Notes: generated from the letters alone by a model not told the origin. Shown: positions 7,418 through 15,703, counted from the first letter of the stretch. The stretch is 64,000 nt of DNA from Thermatribacter velox (GCF_038396615.1 NZ_CP121689.1:62001-126000); one strand, 5' to 3'. Program-made: numbers and translations.

Positions 7418-8512
7418 TTAGGCTGGGTTTCGAAGAAAGTCAAGGATCTTCCGGGAAAAACCGTACTGGTCAAACTCGCTGTTCAGATGAAAAACTGTTC
7501 CGGCATGACCGGTGTTGGGTAGAACAATCAACTCTGCCTTATTGCCTTTCTCGCGCAGTTTTTGGTACAGCAGTTGCGACTGCGCAGGAGGGGTAACCCG
7601 GTCTTTTTCGCCTACCGCTATCAGGTACTGGATGTGGGTTTTTTCAATCCGGTTAACCGGGGAAATTTCGGGAAGATTTTCTTCCCCCCCGAAAAGATGC
7701 AGAAACACTTTTTCAACTATGCCGCGAAATTCAGTTTGCAGATAGCCGCGATAAGCAGGGAGGTGATAAGGGCCGCTCAAAAGAACTACCTTCTTAATGT
7801 CGGAAAAAATTGTAGGTGGTAAAAGGTCGTCCTGAACGGTGAGAAGAGCTACAAGGTGTGCTCCTGCTGAATGTCCCATTAAAATCAGGTGATGAGGATT
7901 CCCACCGTAGCTTGAAATATGTTCATGGACCCATTCTAAAGCGTGCTTGGGGTCGTTGAGAAAACCAGGGAAGCGAACCTCCGGGTACACACGATAGTCA
8001 ACGTTCACAAAGATGAAGCTGTTCTGGGTAAAGCTTCTGGCAAAGTGGGAGTATAGTAAGTCTTCTCTGGATCCTCGCATCCAGGCTCCTCCATGGAAAA
8101 AGACCACTACGGGGAGTTTTTCTCCTTTTTGGATGCTTGTGGGAACCAGGATATCAAGTTGCTGACGTGATTTTTTACCGTAGGCTATGTCTTTGTACAC
8201 TATGCTTTCTGTGTATTCTGCGAGCTTTTCTGCAGGCATGTGAATTTTTTTGTTTTTATGCTCACAGGAGAGCTGGAAACGCTCACAGAGTGTTTGCATG
8301 ATTTTTTCGTTTTCTGCGAAAGAAAAAGCGAATTGCTCTTTCAGGTCTTCAAGCAACGATTTTTGAGCGTTTTGAAAGACGGCTGCTCCCAGAGCAAGGA
8401 GTAAAAGAACCGCTACTGCACTGCTTCGTAAAGTAAGTTTTTCTTTTTGGGGGCTGGAATGTATCCAGCCCCTCAATTTTCGGATGCAGGCTAACAAGGC
8501 TTTATTCTTCAC
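7418..8512 (-). CDS. Membrane-anchored alpha/beta-hydrolase (carboxylesterase type)
   Basis: 364 residues. One hydrophobic segment (about 30-46) near the N-terminus suggests a signal anchor with the catalytic domain outside the cytoplasm. Oxyanion-hole motif HGGAW is at 140-144, nucleophile elbow GHSAG at 213-217; an Asp in GEKDRVTPP and a His in NTGHAG complete the triad. This pattern matches hormone-sensitive-lipase-like / kynurenine-formamidase-like esterases. Its ATG overlaps the stop of the upstream secreted protein gene by four bases (ATGA type), so it is the third gene of an apparent operon with the desulforedoxin-like pair. The natural substrate is unknown. Confidence 0.8.
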   Translation of the reverse strand: MKNKALLACIRKLRGWIHSSPQKEKLTLRSSAVAVLLLLALGAAVFQNAQKSLLEDLKEQFAFSFAENEKIMQTLCERFQLSCEHKNKKIHMPAEKLAEYTESIVYKDIAYGKKSRQQLDILVPTSIQKGEKLPVVVFFHGGAWMRGSREDLLYSHFARSFTQNSFIFVNVDYRVYPEVRFPGFLNDPKHALEWVHEHISSYGGNPHHLILMGHSAGAHLVALLTVQDDLLPPTIFSDIKKVVLLSGPYHLPAYRGYLQTEFRGIVEKVFLHLFGGEENLPEISPVNRIEKTHIQYLIAVGEKDRVTPPAQSQLLYQKLREKGNKAELIVLPNTGHAGTVFHLNSEFDQYGFSRKILDFLRNPA

Positions 8513-8871
8513 TCCACCTGGTAAGTGAGGGTTTGTTCTCCAAATTTACTGCATACTGCTTTAATTTCTATGACGTCACCTTCTTGCGCATCATTTAGAA
8601 GATAAAGGGCCTTTTGCTCTGCTTGAGTGAACTGAGATAAGAATACTTGTTCAATGACTACTTTCCCGTTTAACGAAATGGTTAGCGAGTTGATGTAGTG
8701 ATCACCTTGGGGGTCACCGACCTGGTGAAGAATGGAGAGTTCCAGTACTTTGGTTTCTGGGTTGAAAACGGCATTGATTCGTGAGGGAGGATGAGCCAGA
8801 GAAATTGCCGGGAGCAGCAACAATAGGGTGAGGAATAGACAAAAGGTAAGTAAAAATTTTTGCCGTTGCAT
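8509..8871 (-). CDS. Exported protein resembling the SOR/desulfoferrodoxin C-terminal domain
   Basis: 120 residues with a clear signal peptide (hydrophobic run 7-24, cleavage after ISLA). The mature part begins HPP and contains GDHYINSLTISLNGKVV and IKAVCSKFG. These line up with the superoxide reductase fold segments DHYI..I.L...GKV and ARAYCNLHG. One His and the Cys ligand positions seem kept, while the CNLHG His is Phe, so a normal iron centre II is doubtful. The gene upstream encodes exactly the missing desulforedoxin-like N-terminal domain, which supports a split desulfoferrodoxin origin. This assignment is by eye and tentative. Confidence 0.5.
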   Translation of the reverse strand: MQRQKFLLTFCLFLTLLLLLPAISLAHPPSRINAVFNPETKVLELSILHQVGDPQGDHYINSLTISLNGKVVIEQVFLSQFTQAEQKALYLLNDAQEGDVIEIKAVCSKFGEQTLTYQVE

Positions 8872-8880
8872 CGTTTCGTC

Positions 8881-9006
8881 TCACTTTACCTTGGTCATGG
8901 GTTGACCGCAGCAGACCAGCTCTCCACCGCCGACTTCTTTCACCTCAACCACATTACCACAGATTTCGCATCGAAAAACTTCGCCTACTTCTTTTACAGG
9001 TGGCAT
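8881..9006 (-). CDS. Desulforedoxin-like small iron protein
   Basis: 41 residues. Four metal-binding cysteines are arranged as C-x2-C (CEIC) and adjacent CC (VCCGQPM). That is the exact layout of desulforedoxin and the N-terminal domain of desulfoferrodoxin, which binds a rubredoxin-like Fe(Cys)4 centre. The ATG has a strong GGAGGTG site upstream. Nine bases separate it from the exported SOR-like gene, so they should be co-transcribed. Probable role: electron transfer in anaerobic oxygen or superoxide defence. It is cytoplasmic as encoded, unlike its neighbour. Confidence 0.8.
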   Translation of the reverse strand: MPPVKEVGEVFRCEICGNVVEVKEVGGGELVCCGQPMTKVK

Positions 9007-9023
9007 CTTGGTTTCACCTCCAG

Positions 9024-9048
9024 AAGGTTTTATAATTTAAAAAACCTT
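9024..9048. promoter_or_regulatory. Inverted repeat between desulforedoxin and K+ channel genes
   Basis: AAGGTTTT and AAAACCTT form perfect 8-bp arms around an A/T loop, in a divergent promoter region. TATAAT-like sequence is inside it. It could be an operator; the lack of a GC-rich stem argues against a terminator. Confidence 0.35.
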
Positions 9049-9078
9049 TTGAGGTTGAAAAAATTCCTGATTTGACGG

Positions 9079-10092
9079 TTGAAATTTGTGGAAAGACAAA
9101 TCCTTTACATCATCATCCTTGCTATTTCCGTTTTGGTTACCGGTACAGCAGGATATATCATTATTGAGGGATGGCCTTTACTCGACGCTTTTTATATGAC
9201 AGTTATCACACTCACCACAGTCGGTTTTGGAGAGGTTCACCCTCTTTCTGCATCCGGCAAGCTTTTTACCATTTTTCTGGTAGGTTCTGGAGTTTTCGTC
9301 GTAACCTATTCTATATCTTTTTTGGTCGGTCTTCTTGCCGAGGGGAGAGCCGGTGAATTCTTGCTCAGGAGGCGGGTCAGAATGGAGCTGCGAGAAATAG
9401 AAGGCCACTTTATCGTCTGTGGTTGTGGAGTGGTAGGTTCTGAAGTTGTGGAATACTTTGCGCGGACTCGGGAGAGCTTTGTGGTCATCGAGCGGGATGA
9501 ATCGAAAGTAAAGGAAGTGCTCAAAAATTATCCAGAGCTGCTTTTTATGGTTGGTGATGCCACGCGAGAGGATGTGCTGAAAGAAGCAGGAATTGATAGG
9601 GCGCGGGGCCTTCTGGCCTTGCTGGGGAGTGACGCCGATAATGTGTATACCGTTATTACTGCTCGTTTTATGAACCCCCACCTGCGAATAGTGGCTCGGG
9701 CTATTCAACCGGAATCTATCGAAATTCTGAGGCGGGCTGGGGCAGATTACGTAATTTGTCCTCAAAAAATCGGTGGTTTGAGGCTTGCTGCTGCTGCACT
9801 GCGTCCCCAGGTCACTTCTTTTTTGGACCTGGTTCTGCGCAGCGAAGCTTTTGATTTGAGTATTGAAGAAGTAACCATTCCTGAAAATTCACCGTTTGCC
9901 GGAAAAAGCCTTCGAGAGCTCAATCTTCCAGGGAAGATAGGTTTAATTGTAGTGGCAGTAAAACCTGTGAATAGGCCAACCTTTGAATTTAATCCTCGGG
10001 CGGACACGGTCATCGGAGAAGGGGACATTATCATTGTTTTGGGTAGATTACAACAACTGGCTGAACTGCGCAAGATGGTCACCCCTGAGTAA
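9079..10092 (+). CDS. Potassium channel with RCK (TrkA-N/TrkA-C) domains
   Basis: 337 residues. Two transmembrane helices (about 8-26 and 61-84) flank a pore loop with the K+ selectivity filter TTVGFG (46-51). An RCK domain follows: Rossmann motif GCGVVG (115-120), an acidic strand end (VVIERDE), GDATREDVL, then a TrkA-C domain near 250-330. This is the MthK/TvoK-type architecture, a ligand-gated tetrameric K+ channel of the inner membrane. A TTG start is used here; a GTG three codons later is possible, and neither has a good Shine-Dalgarno sequence. It is transcribed divergently from the desulforedoxin operon. Confidence 0.9.
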   Translation: MKFVERQILYIIILAISVLVTGTAGYIIIEGWPLLDAFYMTVITLTTVGFGEVHPLSASGKLFTIFLVGSGVFVVTYSISFLVGLLAEGRAGEFLLRRRVRMELREIEGHFIVCGCGVVGSEVVEYFARTRESFVVIERDESKVKEVLKNYPELLFMVGDATREDVLKEAGIDRARGLLALLGSDADNVYTVITARFMNPHLRIVARAIQPESIEILRRAGADYVICPQKIGGLRLAAAALRPQVTSFLDLVLRSEAFDLSIEEVTIPENSPFAGKSLRELNLPGKIGLIVVAVKPVNRPTFEFNPRADTVIGEGDIIIVLGRLQQLAELRKMVTPE

Positions 10093-10109
10093 TGGTTTGC
10101 CTTTCTTGA

Positions 10110-10817
10110 TTAAAGCTTAACTGGCAGGTCCTGATTTTCAAGAAGGATTTGGGGAGGGAAAAATCGGAAAGCAACACTTTTTATAAGCATTCCGGATTTG
10201 AGGGCCTGAATAAAGAGTGTTTTGAGGGTGGGGTCTACTGAGTAATTGGGTTGGAAACAGGATACTCCAGGTAATGAGGTTACAAAACACAACAAGGCGC
10301 GGTTTTTTTGCTGGGCATAGTTTATTAATTCCCGGATGTGACGCTTGCCTCTCGGTGAAGGGCAATCTGGATACAGTGCTGCATTACCTTTTTGAAGTAA
10401 GGCTCCCTTTAGTTCGCACATCCATTCCTCTCCTTCACTTTCCAGTAAAAAGTCGAATTTGTTTCCTTTCCACTGTGGGTTGCGTTTCAGCACTTTTGGG
10501 TCTTTTAACCAGCGTACAAGATTTCTGGCCAGAGCACTGGAGAAAGCAAGTTCCATCAAATTGGTGTCAAGAAGCGCAAAAGCATTTTTCTTCACTTCTA
10601 TACCGATAAGCCTGCCTTCGGTTTTTGGTGCTTTACGAGGCAGAAAACAAGCTCTTCTGCCTCGTAAAAGGAGATCGGTCAATCTGCCAGTGTTGCCAAG
10701 CGAAAGTCGTATTATCCTGGTTTTCCAGATTGCCTCTACCAGGAAGCGATTAATGCGTTTTTGAAAAACACAAAATTCAAGATCTGGTAATTCCAGACAT
10801 AAAAAACTATCAAACAT
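10110..10817 (-). CDS. sfsA: SfsA family protein (DNA/RNA nuclease-like)
   Basis: 235 residues, the usual family size. Characteristic segments are NTGRLTDLLLRG, LLDTNLMELAF, KFDFLLESEGEEWMCELKGALL, PDCPSPRGKRHIREL and FQPNYSVDPTLKTLF. The D-x(n)-E-x-K arrangement (FDFLL...ELKG) is the nuclease-like core seen in SfsA. The historical name is sugar fermentation stimulation protein; its physiological role is still unclear. It converges on the K+ channel gene (17-nt gap) and lies 31 nt downstream of the methyltransferase gene. No ribosome-binding site is obvious before the ATG. Confidence 0.88.
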   Translation of the reverse strand: MFDSFLCLELPDLEFCVFQKRINRFLVEAIWKTRIIRLSLGNTGRLTDLLLRGRRACFLPRKAPKTEGRLIGIEVKKNAFALLDTNLMELAFSSALARNLVRWLKDPKVLKRNPQWKGNKFDFLLESEGEEWMCELKGALLQKGNAALYPDCPSPRGKRHIRELINYAQQKNRALLCFVTSLPGVSCFQPNYSVDPTLKTLFIQALKSGMLIKSVAFRFFPPQILLENQDLPVKL

Positions 10818-10848
10818 TATTAACTATTTTAATTAATGTTGTTCTGAT

Positions 10849-11904
10849 TTATTGAGAATGGATTGCCAGGTCTTTTATCCCCTTTAGAGCTGACAACGTC
10901 CATTCTCTACCTGCTTTAAAGAACGCTTCGATATTTTCGAAGGGTACATCCTGGGGAAGGTCGCAACCCGTACTGAGCACAAAGAGAGGGTGTTCACGCA
11001 TTGTGTTAAGAAGTTGCAGAGTATCGCTATATATTTTTTGGGGTTTCTCCTGAAGCATTTCAATGGGGCTGATGTTTCCTATTAATAAAATGTCTTTACC
11101 AACTATCTCTGCTGCTTTTCCAAAGTCAACCATGCTATCAAGGCTCAATCCGGAAACACCGCATTGCGCCATTTCTTTAAGAAGATGGGTAGTGTCACCA
11201 CAGACGTGAAGCGTTATTTCGAGGTCGTCGAGCACTCCAACCAGCTCTCGGTAGAGCGGAGCCAGATGGTTTCGGAATTGTTGAGGTCCAAAAATAACTG
11301 CGGTGGGTTCAAGCACCATCAGGGTATCTGCTCCAGCCTCAGAGAGGGCTTGAGCGTAACGAAGGATGATTCGCTGCGAAAACTGCAAGATTCCTTCAAA
11401 GAAGTCAGGTTCAGTTAGGCTTTTAATGGCGATTTCATTAGCACCGGTGAGTAAACCGGCCAGAGTGAGTGGGCCTATCACAAAAGCCCCTACTGGGCAA
11501 GGCAAAGCCACCTTCATGTGGCGCAGGGTTTCAAGATACACCATTACCCGTCCGTCGCCCAGGATGTCGATGTTTTCAAATTTTTCCAAATCTTCCAGGC
11601 TTTTTACAGGATGCTCTTCTACTGAGGGGGTTTCTTCAAGCGGAAATCTGACCGGCAGGCCCAGAGCGCTGGCTTCTACCGATAAGTCCATGAGAAAAAA
11701 CATGGCATCCGGGCGGAAGCGGTCATATAGCCTACTGAGAGAACGAAATTGGACAATATGATTAAATTGATTTTGTTTTACAGTGGTACCCGTCAGTTGT
11801 AAACCGGGATATCCCATCAGAGGAACGACAGGTCTTCTTCCCTCTTCGTATAAGTATTGAGCCAGGTTGGTCAAGTTAAACCTGTCTTTTTTTCGAGAGT
11901 TCAT
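10849..11904 (-). CDS. Uroporphyrinogen decarboxylase-like zinc methyltransferase (MtaA/MtbA/CmuA type)
   Basis: About 351 residues of the URO-D superfamily TIM barrel. The zinc site of cobamide-dependent methyltransferases is present: H-x-C (HVCGD, His233/Cys235) and a distal cysteine in STGCDLP (Cys314). True HemE enzymes lack this triad, so a thiol methyl transfer role is favoured. The methyl acceptor is unknown; no corrinoid protein or mtaB-like partner is in the window. The start at 11904 has AAGGTG six bases upstream; a GTG at 11913 is the alternative. It is expressed from an AT-rich region carrying a long inverted repeat. Confidence 0.75.
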   Translation of the reverse strand: MNSRKKDRFNLTNLAQYLYEEGRRPVVPLMGYPGLQLTGTTVKQNQFNHIVQFRSLSRLYDRFRPDAMFFLMDLSVEASALGLPVRFPLEETPSVEEHPVKSLEDLEKFENIDILGDGRVMVYLETLRHMKVALPCPVGAFVIGPLTLAGLLTGANEIAIKSLTEPDFFEGILQFSQRIILRYAQALSEAGADTLMVLEPTAVIFGPQQFRNHLAPLYRELVGVLDDLEITLHVCGDTTHLLKEMAQCGVSGLSLDSMVDFGKAAEIVGKDILLIGNISPIEMLQEKPQKIYSDTLQLLNTMREHPLFVLSTGCDLPQDVPFENIEAFFKAGREWTLSALKGIKDLAIHSQ

Positions 11905-11913
11905 TTTTATCAC

Positions 11914-11969
11914 CTTTTAATTAAGAAAATTAATTTTCAGATAAATTATATAACTCTCTTAATTAAAAG
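11914..11969. promoter_or_regulatory. 12-bp inverted repeat upstream of the methyltransferase
   Basis: CTTTTAATTAAG (11914-11925) and CTTAATTAAAAG (11958-11969) are perfect inverted arms about 32 bp apart in the csoR-methyltransferase gap. The first arm overlaps the ribosome-binding site. It could be a paired operator; the A/T-only stem makes it a poor terminator. Confidence 0.4.
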
Positions 11970-12006
11970 TCAACACCCAAAAACTACCTGGCTCATTACT
12001 AAGAAC

Positions 12007-12273
12007 CTAAAGAATTCTTTCCATGTATCTGAAGACTTCTTCCAATTCTTTCAGCTTGTTTTCAAAGTCGCCCTGCTGCAGAGCATTTTTTACGCAAGTT
12101 TCTATATGCTTTTTTAAGATGACCGAGTTGGCCCTTTTTAAGAGGGCTATAGTAGCCAGAATTTGTTTGGATATGTCGACACAGTAGGCATTTTCTTCGA
12201 CCATACGAATAACTGCTTCCAGTTGTCCCCGGGCTGTATTGAGAAGCTTTAAACTCTGGGCATGCTTGGTCAT
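12007..12273 (-). CDS. csoR: CsoR/RcnR-family metal-sensing repressor
   Basis: 88 residues, all-helical. The copper ligand set Cys31-His56-Cys60 is present with the same spacing as in CsoR (C, +25 H, +4 C): NAYCVDI and KKHIETC. This favours Cu(I) sensing over the Ni/Co or formaldehyde sensors of the family. It begins immediately after the yjbQ stop (TGA-ATG), as the last gene of the herA operon. No copper ATPase or chaperone is nearby, so its targets are elsewhere. Confidence 0.85.
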   Translation of the reverse strand: MTKHAQSLKLLNTARGQLEAVIRMVEENAYCVDISKQILATIALLKRANSVILKKHIETCVKNALQQGDFENKLKELEEVFRYMERIL

Positions 12274-12672
12274 TCAGGTTCTTACCCCTTTCACGATTAC
12301 TTTTCGATGGCGAGGTCCGTCAAATTCGGCGAGGAAAATTCCCTGCCAGGTACCAAGGACCAATCTGCCTCCTTCCACCACTACCAGAACTGAGGAACCC
12401 ATCAAGGAAGCTTTTATGTGAGCGGGAGAATTTCCTTCGAGGTGAGCATAGGATACATTTTCGGGAACCATCCTTTTCAAACCCATCAGGATATCCGCTA
12501 TGACGTCCGGGTCCGCATTTTCGTTGATGGTTATCCCGCAGGTGGTGTGTGGAACATAGACTACGCAGAAACCTTCTTCGAGCTTCATTCTGCGCACGGC
12601 ATCCTGAACCTTTCCAGTGATATGAACGAATTCTTCGCGAAGATGAGTTTGAACTACAAATTCTTCGTGCAT
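12274..12672 (-). CDS. yjbQ: YjbQ family (UPF0047) protein
   Basis: 132 residues. The UPF0047 signature is clear: VYVPHTTCGITINENADPDV, then SYAHLEGNSPAHIKASLMG and GTWQGIFLAEFDGPRHR. The conserved His, Asp and Glu residues form a metal-dependent site; weak thiamine-phosphate synthase activity has been reported for family members, but the role is unsettled. A GGGAGG site precedes the ATG. It is 21 nt downstream of herA and abuts csoR, so it is presumably part of the same transcript. Confidence 0.88.
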   Translation of the reverse strand: MHEEFVVQTHLREEFVHITGKVQDAVRRMKLEEGFCVVYVPHTTCGITINENADPDVIADILMGLKRMVPENVSYAHLEGNSPAHIKASLMGSSVLVVVEGGRLVLGTWQGIFLAEFDGPRHRKVIVKGVRT

Positions 12673-12693
12673 GTTTTAACCTCCCTTCCCGGA

Positions 12694-14631
12694 TTAAGGC
12701 AAGAGTTCCTCAAGTTGTTCTTCTGGAGAGCGATCGGTTGGTTGCTTTTCTGTAGAGAAACGTTGTTCCCGGTTTTCTTCGGAAGTTGCCCAGGGAGTTA
12801 GCGGAAAACTCACGGTTATGGGAATTCGCAGAAAAGGTTGGTCTATGATGACTTCTCCTGGCAAAAGAGAAGACGCTTTTTCTCGCAGCGCTCCCTGAAG
12901 GTGCGCATATTCTTCCTTGCTCAATTCGGCTTGTTTCTGGCGACCCACAATCGTAGTGGCTGCCTGGGTGATGACCCGGTAGTCAACCTGTGAAGCGGTC
13001 TGCTCTGCCCCAATAAGCACTACCCGGAAGGACCTTCCACGCTCAGCAACATCCCTGAAGATACCTGCCAGAGCTCCTCCTCCGGTGCGAGGAGCATATT
13101 TGTTCAGTTCATCGAGATAAATGAAAACTGGTTCAGGAAGCTCGTCTTTTTCTTTGAGAAACATTATTTCTTTCAACACAGCACCAACTACGAAAGCTTG
13201 GACTCTCTGGTGTAGCTTGGAAATATCGATTACTGTGGTACTGCCTGGATGGTTCCACTGAAGATGGTAATCGGGTTCTGGCACTTTATCAATGGGACCA
13301 TAGCATTTTTTCTCTATTTTTCTCCAAAGTAGGTCTATACCGGTTCTTTGAGCAGTTCTCAGGCGGCGGGCTACTGCCATTATGGTTCGATCTTCGAGTT
13401 GTTCTTTTCTGAGTTCCTCGACCAGCGAACTACTCGCTTCCCCTTCCTCATTGATTTTAAACATTTCAACAAAATCCCTGAAACTGTTGGGAAGACCAAA
13501 GTGCCCAAGAATTACTCCAGGGTCTTCACCAGTAACTTCCAGGTAGACCCGTATCAAGTTGCTTTTCGAAAGACCTTCAGTTCGCATTTGCAGTCTTTTT
13601 CGATAACATGCTTCTTGCAGCTCTTTTTCGGCATCTGCGAGCAGTTTATCGTACCTTGCCCTCAGCAAGTCTTCAATGACGGTTACCGCAAGTAAAAAGT
13701 TGGGGTTGGCGCTCACTTCTTCTACATCAAACATCAGGGATACCAGGTTCAGCTCCACAATATCCAGAATATCCCATCCATAAGTAAGGGTTCCTTTTCT
13801 GGTGCGCGAGATGCGTGGAGTCCCCCGGTAATCTTTTGGGGGAACATATACCCGCACATTTTGGAAAGGCCTGGGTTCCACCCCAAAGCGAGAAAACATT
13901 TCTTTCCATTCCCGACCCTGACGTTTATTTTCCTGAGCTTTCCATTCTGCGTTCCAGTGGTCAAGAAAGAGAAGGCTTTCTCCTTTCACGTTAAAAATCA
14001 CTGAGCGGCTGTTTTTAAGTTCCCGGGCAAATGCACTTTCCAAGGCGTTTTTCTCGGCATAGTTCTGGAGCATCCAGAGTAAAAACGTGGCATAGGAGGT
14101 TTTGGCAGCTACTCCGGATTGACCGCTGATGTTGATGTGTGCTCCATTGTCTCCCAGCAGGTATTTCAAGTCCAAGTAAGCTACTTCACCATTGGAAAGA
14201 ATCCCAACCGGGATTTCTCTTTTTTCCTTTTTTATGACATCGAAGCCCAGGGCGGCGTCGGTTTCTTCAGGATCGATGAGGAAAACCTTCTCTCCAGCTG
14301 GAGGTGGCAGAAAAGGTGTAATGGTAACCAGGTCTTCGCCTCGCCAGGTTTGAGCACGGGTAACTGCTACCTGGCAAAGATAGATGGGAGTTCCACTAAA
14401 CGTTCCTTCAAAGTAAGCCTCTTCCTGATAACCAGTGGTTATCATGCCGTCCCAGGTGGTGACCACCTCGATGACTACACCGTAAGTTCTAAATTTTTTC
14501 TCTCCAAACTGGTAGTCAACCTGAATCAAACTGTCGATACCAGGCACCGGTTGTCCGGAGTTCACTCTTATCCAGAAGCTGTAGGGGGATATTTCTTTCA
14601 ATCCGGTGACAGTGCCTACCAACTTAGGCAT
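12694..14631 (-). CDS. herA: HerA-like DNA translocase/helicase ATPase
   Basis: 645 residues. An N-terminal HAS-barrel-like domain (about 1-130) is followed by a HerA/FtsK-type ATPase. The P-loop reads GQSGVAAKTS (about 170-179): the canonical GxxGxGK spacing is lengthened by one and the glycine before Lys is Ala. Walker B is FIYLDE, followed by DVAERGRSFRVVLIGAEQTAS and a C-terminal extension. HerA forms a hexamer that works with NurA nuclease to resect DNA ends. The start at 14631 has GGAGG and overlaps the nurA stop by 8 nt. The operon order behind mre11-rad50-nurA strongly supports the function. Confidence 0.85.
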   Translation of the reverse strand: MPKLVGTVTGLKEISPYSFWIRVNSGQPVPGIDSLIQVDYQFGEKKFRTYGVVIEVVTTWDGMITTGYQEEAYFEGTFSGTPIYLCQVAVTRAQTWRGEDLVTITPFLPPPAGEKVFLIDPEETDAALGFDVIKKEKREIPVGILSNGEVAYLDLKYLLGDNGAHINISGQSGVAAKTSYATFLLWMLQNYAEKNALESAFARELKNSRSVIFNVKGESLLFLDHWNAEWKAQENKRQGREWKEMFSRFGVEPRPFQNVRVYVPPKDYRGTPRISRTRKGTLTYGWDILDIVELNLVSLMFDVEEVSANPNFLLAVTVIEDLLRARYDKLLADAEKELQEACYRKRLQMRTEGLSKSNLIRVYLEVTGEDPGVILGHFGLPNSFRDFVEMFKINEEGEASSSLVEELRKEQLEDRTIMAVARRLRTAQRTGIDLLWRKIEKKCYGPIDKVPEPDYHLQWNHPGSTTVIDISKLHQRVQAFVVGAVLKEIMFLKEKDELPEPVFIYLDELNKYAPRTGGGALAGIFRDVAERGRSFRVVLIGAEQTASQVDYRVITQAATTIVGRQKQAELSKEEYAHLQGALREKASSLLPGEVIIDQPFLRIPITVSFPLTPWATSEENREQRFSTEKQPTDRSPEEQLEELLP

Positions 14632-15703
14632 TTTTGACCCTCCATATGAATTTATGACATAAACTTTGAATCCATTGAGGAGCGGAAAAGTACTGACCCA
14701 AGTAGTTTTCAAGGGCTATCATGGGAAAAATGTTTTCAGGTAATCTCCGGTATGGAAAATCTCGGGTGAGAGAAGGAAGCACAGACGCAATGGAGTTGAA
14801 AAACTGCCCCAGTTCTTCTTTTTTGCCTTCCAGCTCTTTTTCCCGTAGCACCACCTCTAATCGTACCAGACCTTTTAGAGGGTAAAGAGGGTTTGCATCA
14901 ACAAGACGCGTGAAACAGAAAACTCTTACCGTATCCGATTTGTCTCCCAGATAGGCGCTCAGAAAAGGGGTGCGTTTACCGCGGTCAATCCTGAAAAGAA
15001 GGTTCATAAAATCCTCGGAAGGTGGTATTTGCAACCTTTGGATTCTTTTTACCAATCCACAAGGTCCCTTCCCACTTTCAAAAAGATGGGTGTCAAAGTG
15101 AATGGTGCCGTCCATTATGATGGGAGCATTTTTGCTAAGCAGAGAATTGACCACCTGTTTTTCCAGCTCTTGCATAGCGTTAAAAACTGCTTGCTGAGCG
15201 GTCTCCTGATAGGGAGCGTTGCGTGATTTGCGGCTTGAGGTTTTTACAAAGAAAAAAAGGTTGTCGTCTACTGCAAAGGAAGTTTCCGCTTCTCCCATAT
15301 CTAGGAAAAGTTCTTCGGGGGTACCAACGACCCTGCGCAGGTGGGGAGGGTTTTGGGGTGAAAACCCCGGCTTAACTCCGCCTTCTTTTGACCATTCCAC
15401 ATATCCGGCAGCTACTTCTGCCAGAAGGAGGACGTAGTTTTTCAGAAACAAGCGGGCGTATATTCGCATCCTGCCGTCCACAAAATACATTCTCTCTGGG
15501 ATGGAAGTGCTGATTTCTGACTCCCAATTTTTCCATTGCGTTTCATCGGCTTCCCATAAATCCGATGAAGTGAGAAGTTCTGGTTCCGAGACCATCTCTT
15601 CGTGGTGAAAAGCTCCTTCCTCATAAAACCAGTGGTCGAGCTGAACCATATTCTCAGAAAACAGTTCTTCCCAGCTTATAATTCCTCTTCGGTGGTTATC
15701 CAT
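14624..15703 (-). CDS. nurA: NurA-domain nuclease
   Basis: 359 residues. A NurA-type nuclease domain begins with the conserved acidic strand YFVDGRMRIYARL, continues through a second acidic region (VDDNLFFFVKTSSRK) and ends with a conserved LVRLEVVLRE / PYRRLPENIFPMIALENYLG segment. NurA is a manganese-dependent 5'-3' exonuclease and endonuclease that acts inside the HerA hexamer. It is translationally nested between rad50 (28-nt overlap) and herA (8-nt overlap). A GGAGG site precedes its ATG. The combination is standard in archaea and less common in bacteria. Confidence 0.8.
   Translation of the reverse strand: MDNHRRGIISWEELFSENMVQLDHWFYEEGAFHHEEMVSEPELLTSSDLWEADETQWKNWESEISTSIPERMYFVDGRMRIYARLFLKNYVLLLAEVAAGYVEWSKEGGVKPGFSPQNPPHLRRVVGTPEELFLDMGEAETSFAVDDNLFFFVKTSSRKSRNAPYQETAQQAVFNAMQELEKQVVNSLLSKNAPIIMDGTIHFDTHLFESGKGPCGLVKRIQRLQIPPSEDFMNLLFRIDRGKRTPFLSAYLGDKSDTVRVFCFTRLVDANPLYPLKGLVRLEVVLREKELEGKKEELGQFFNSIASVLPSLTRDFPYRRLPENIFPMIALENYLGQYFSAPQWIQSLCHKFIWRVKNA

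Noticed and set aside
9178-9765. 195-codon minus-strand open frame within the K+ channel gene
   Set aside because: Composition is that of a reverse-complement shadow; the plus-strand channel motifs are unambiguous.
11914-11969. Inverted repeat as transcription terminator of csoR
   Set aside because: The stem is almost only A/T pairs with a 32-nt loop and no T-tract in the right place.
14632-14712. 27-residue N-terminal extension of HerA
   Set aside because: It lies inside nurA; the ATG at 14631 has a GGAGG site and begins the HAS-barrel sequence.
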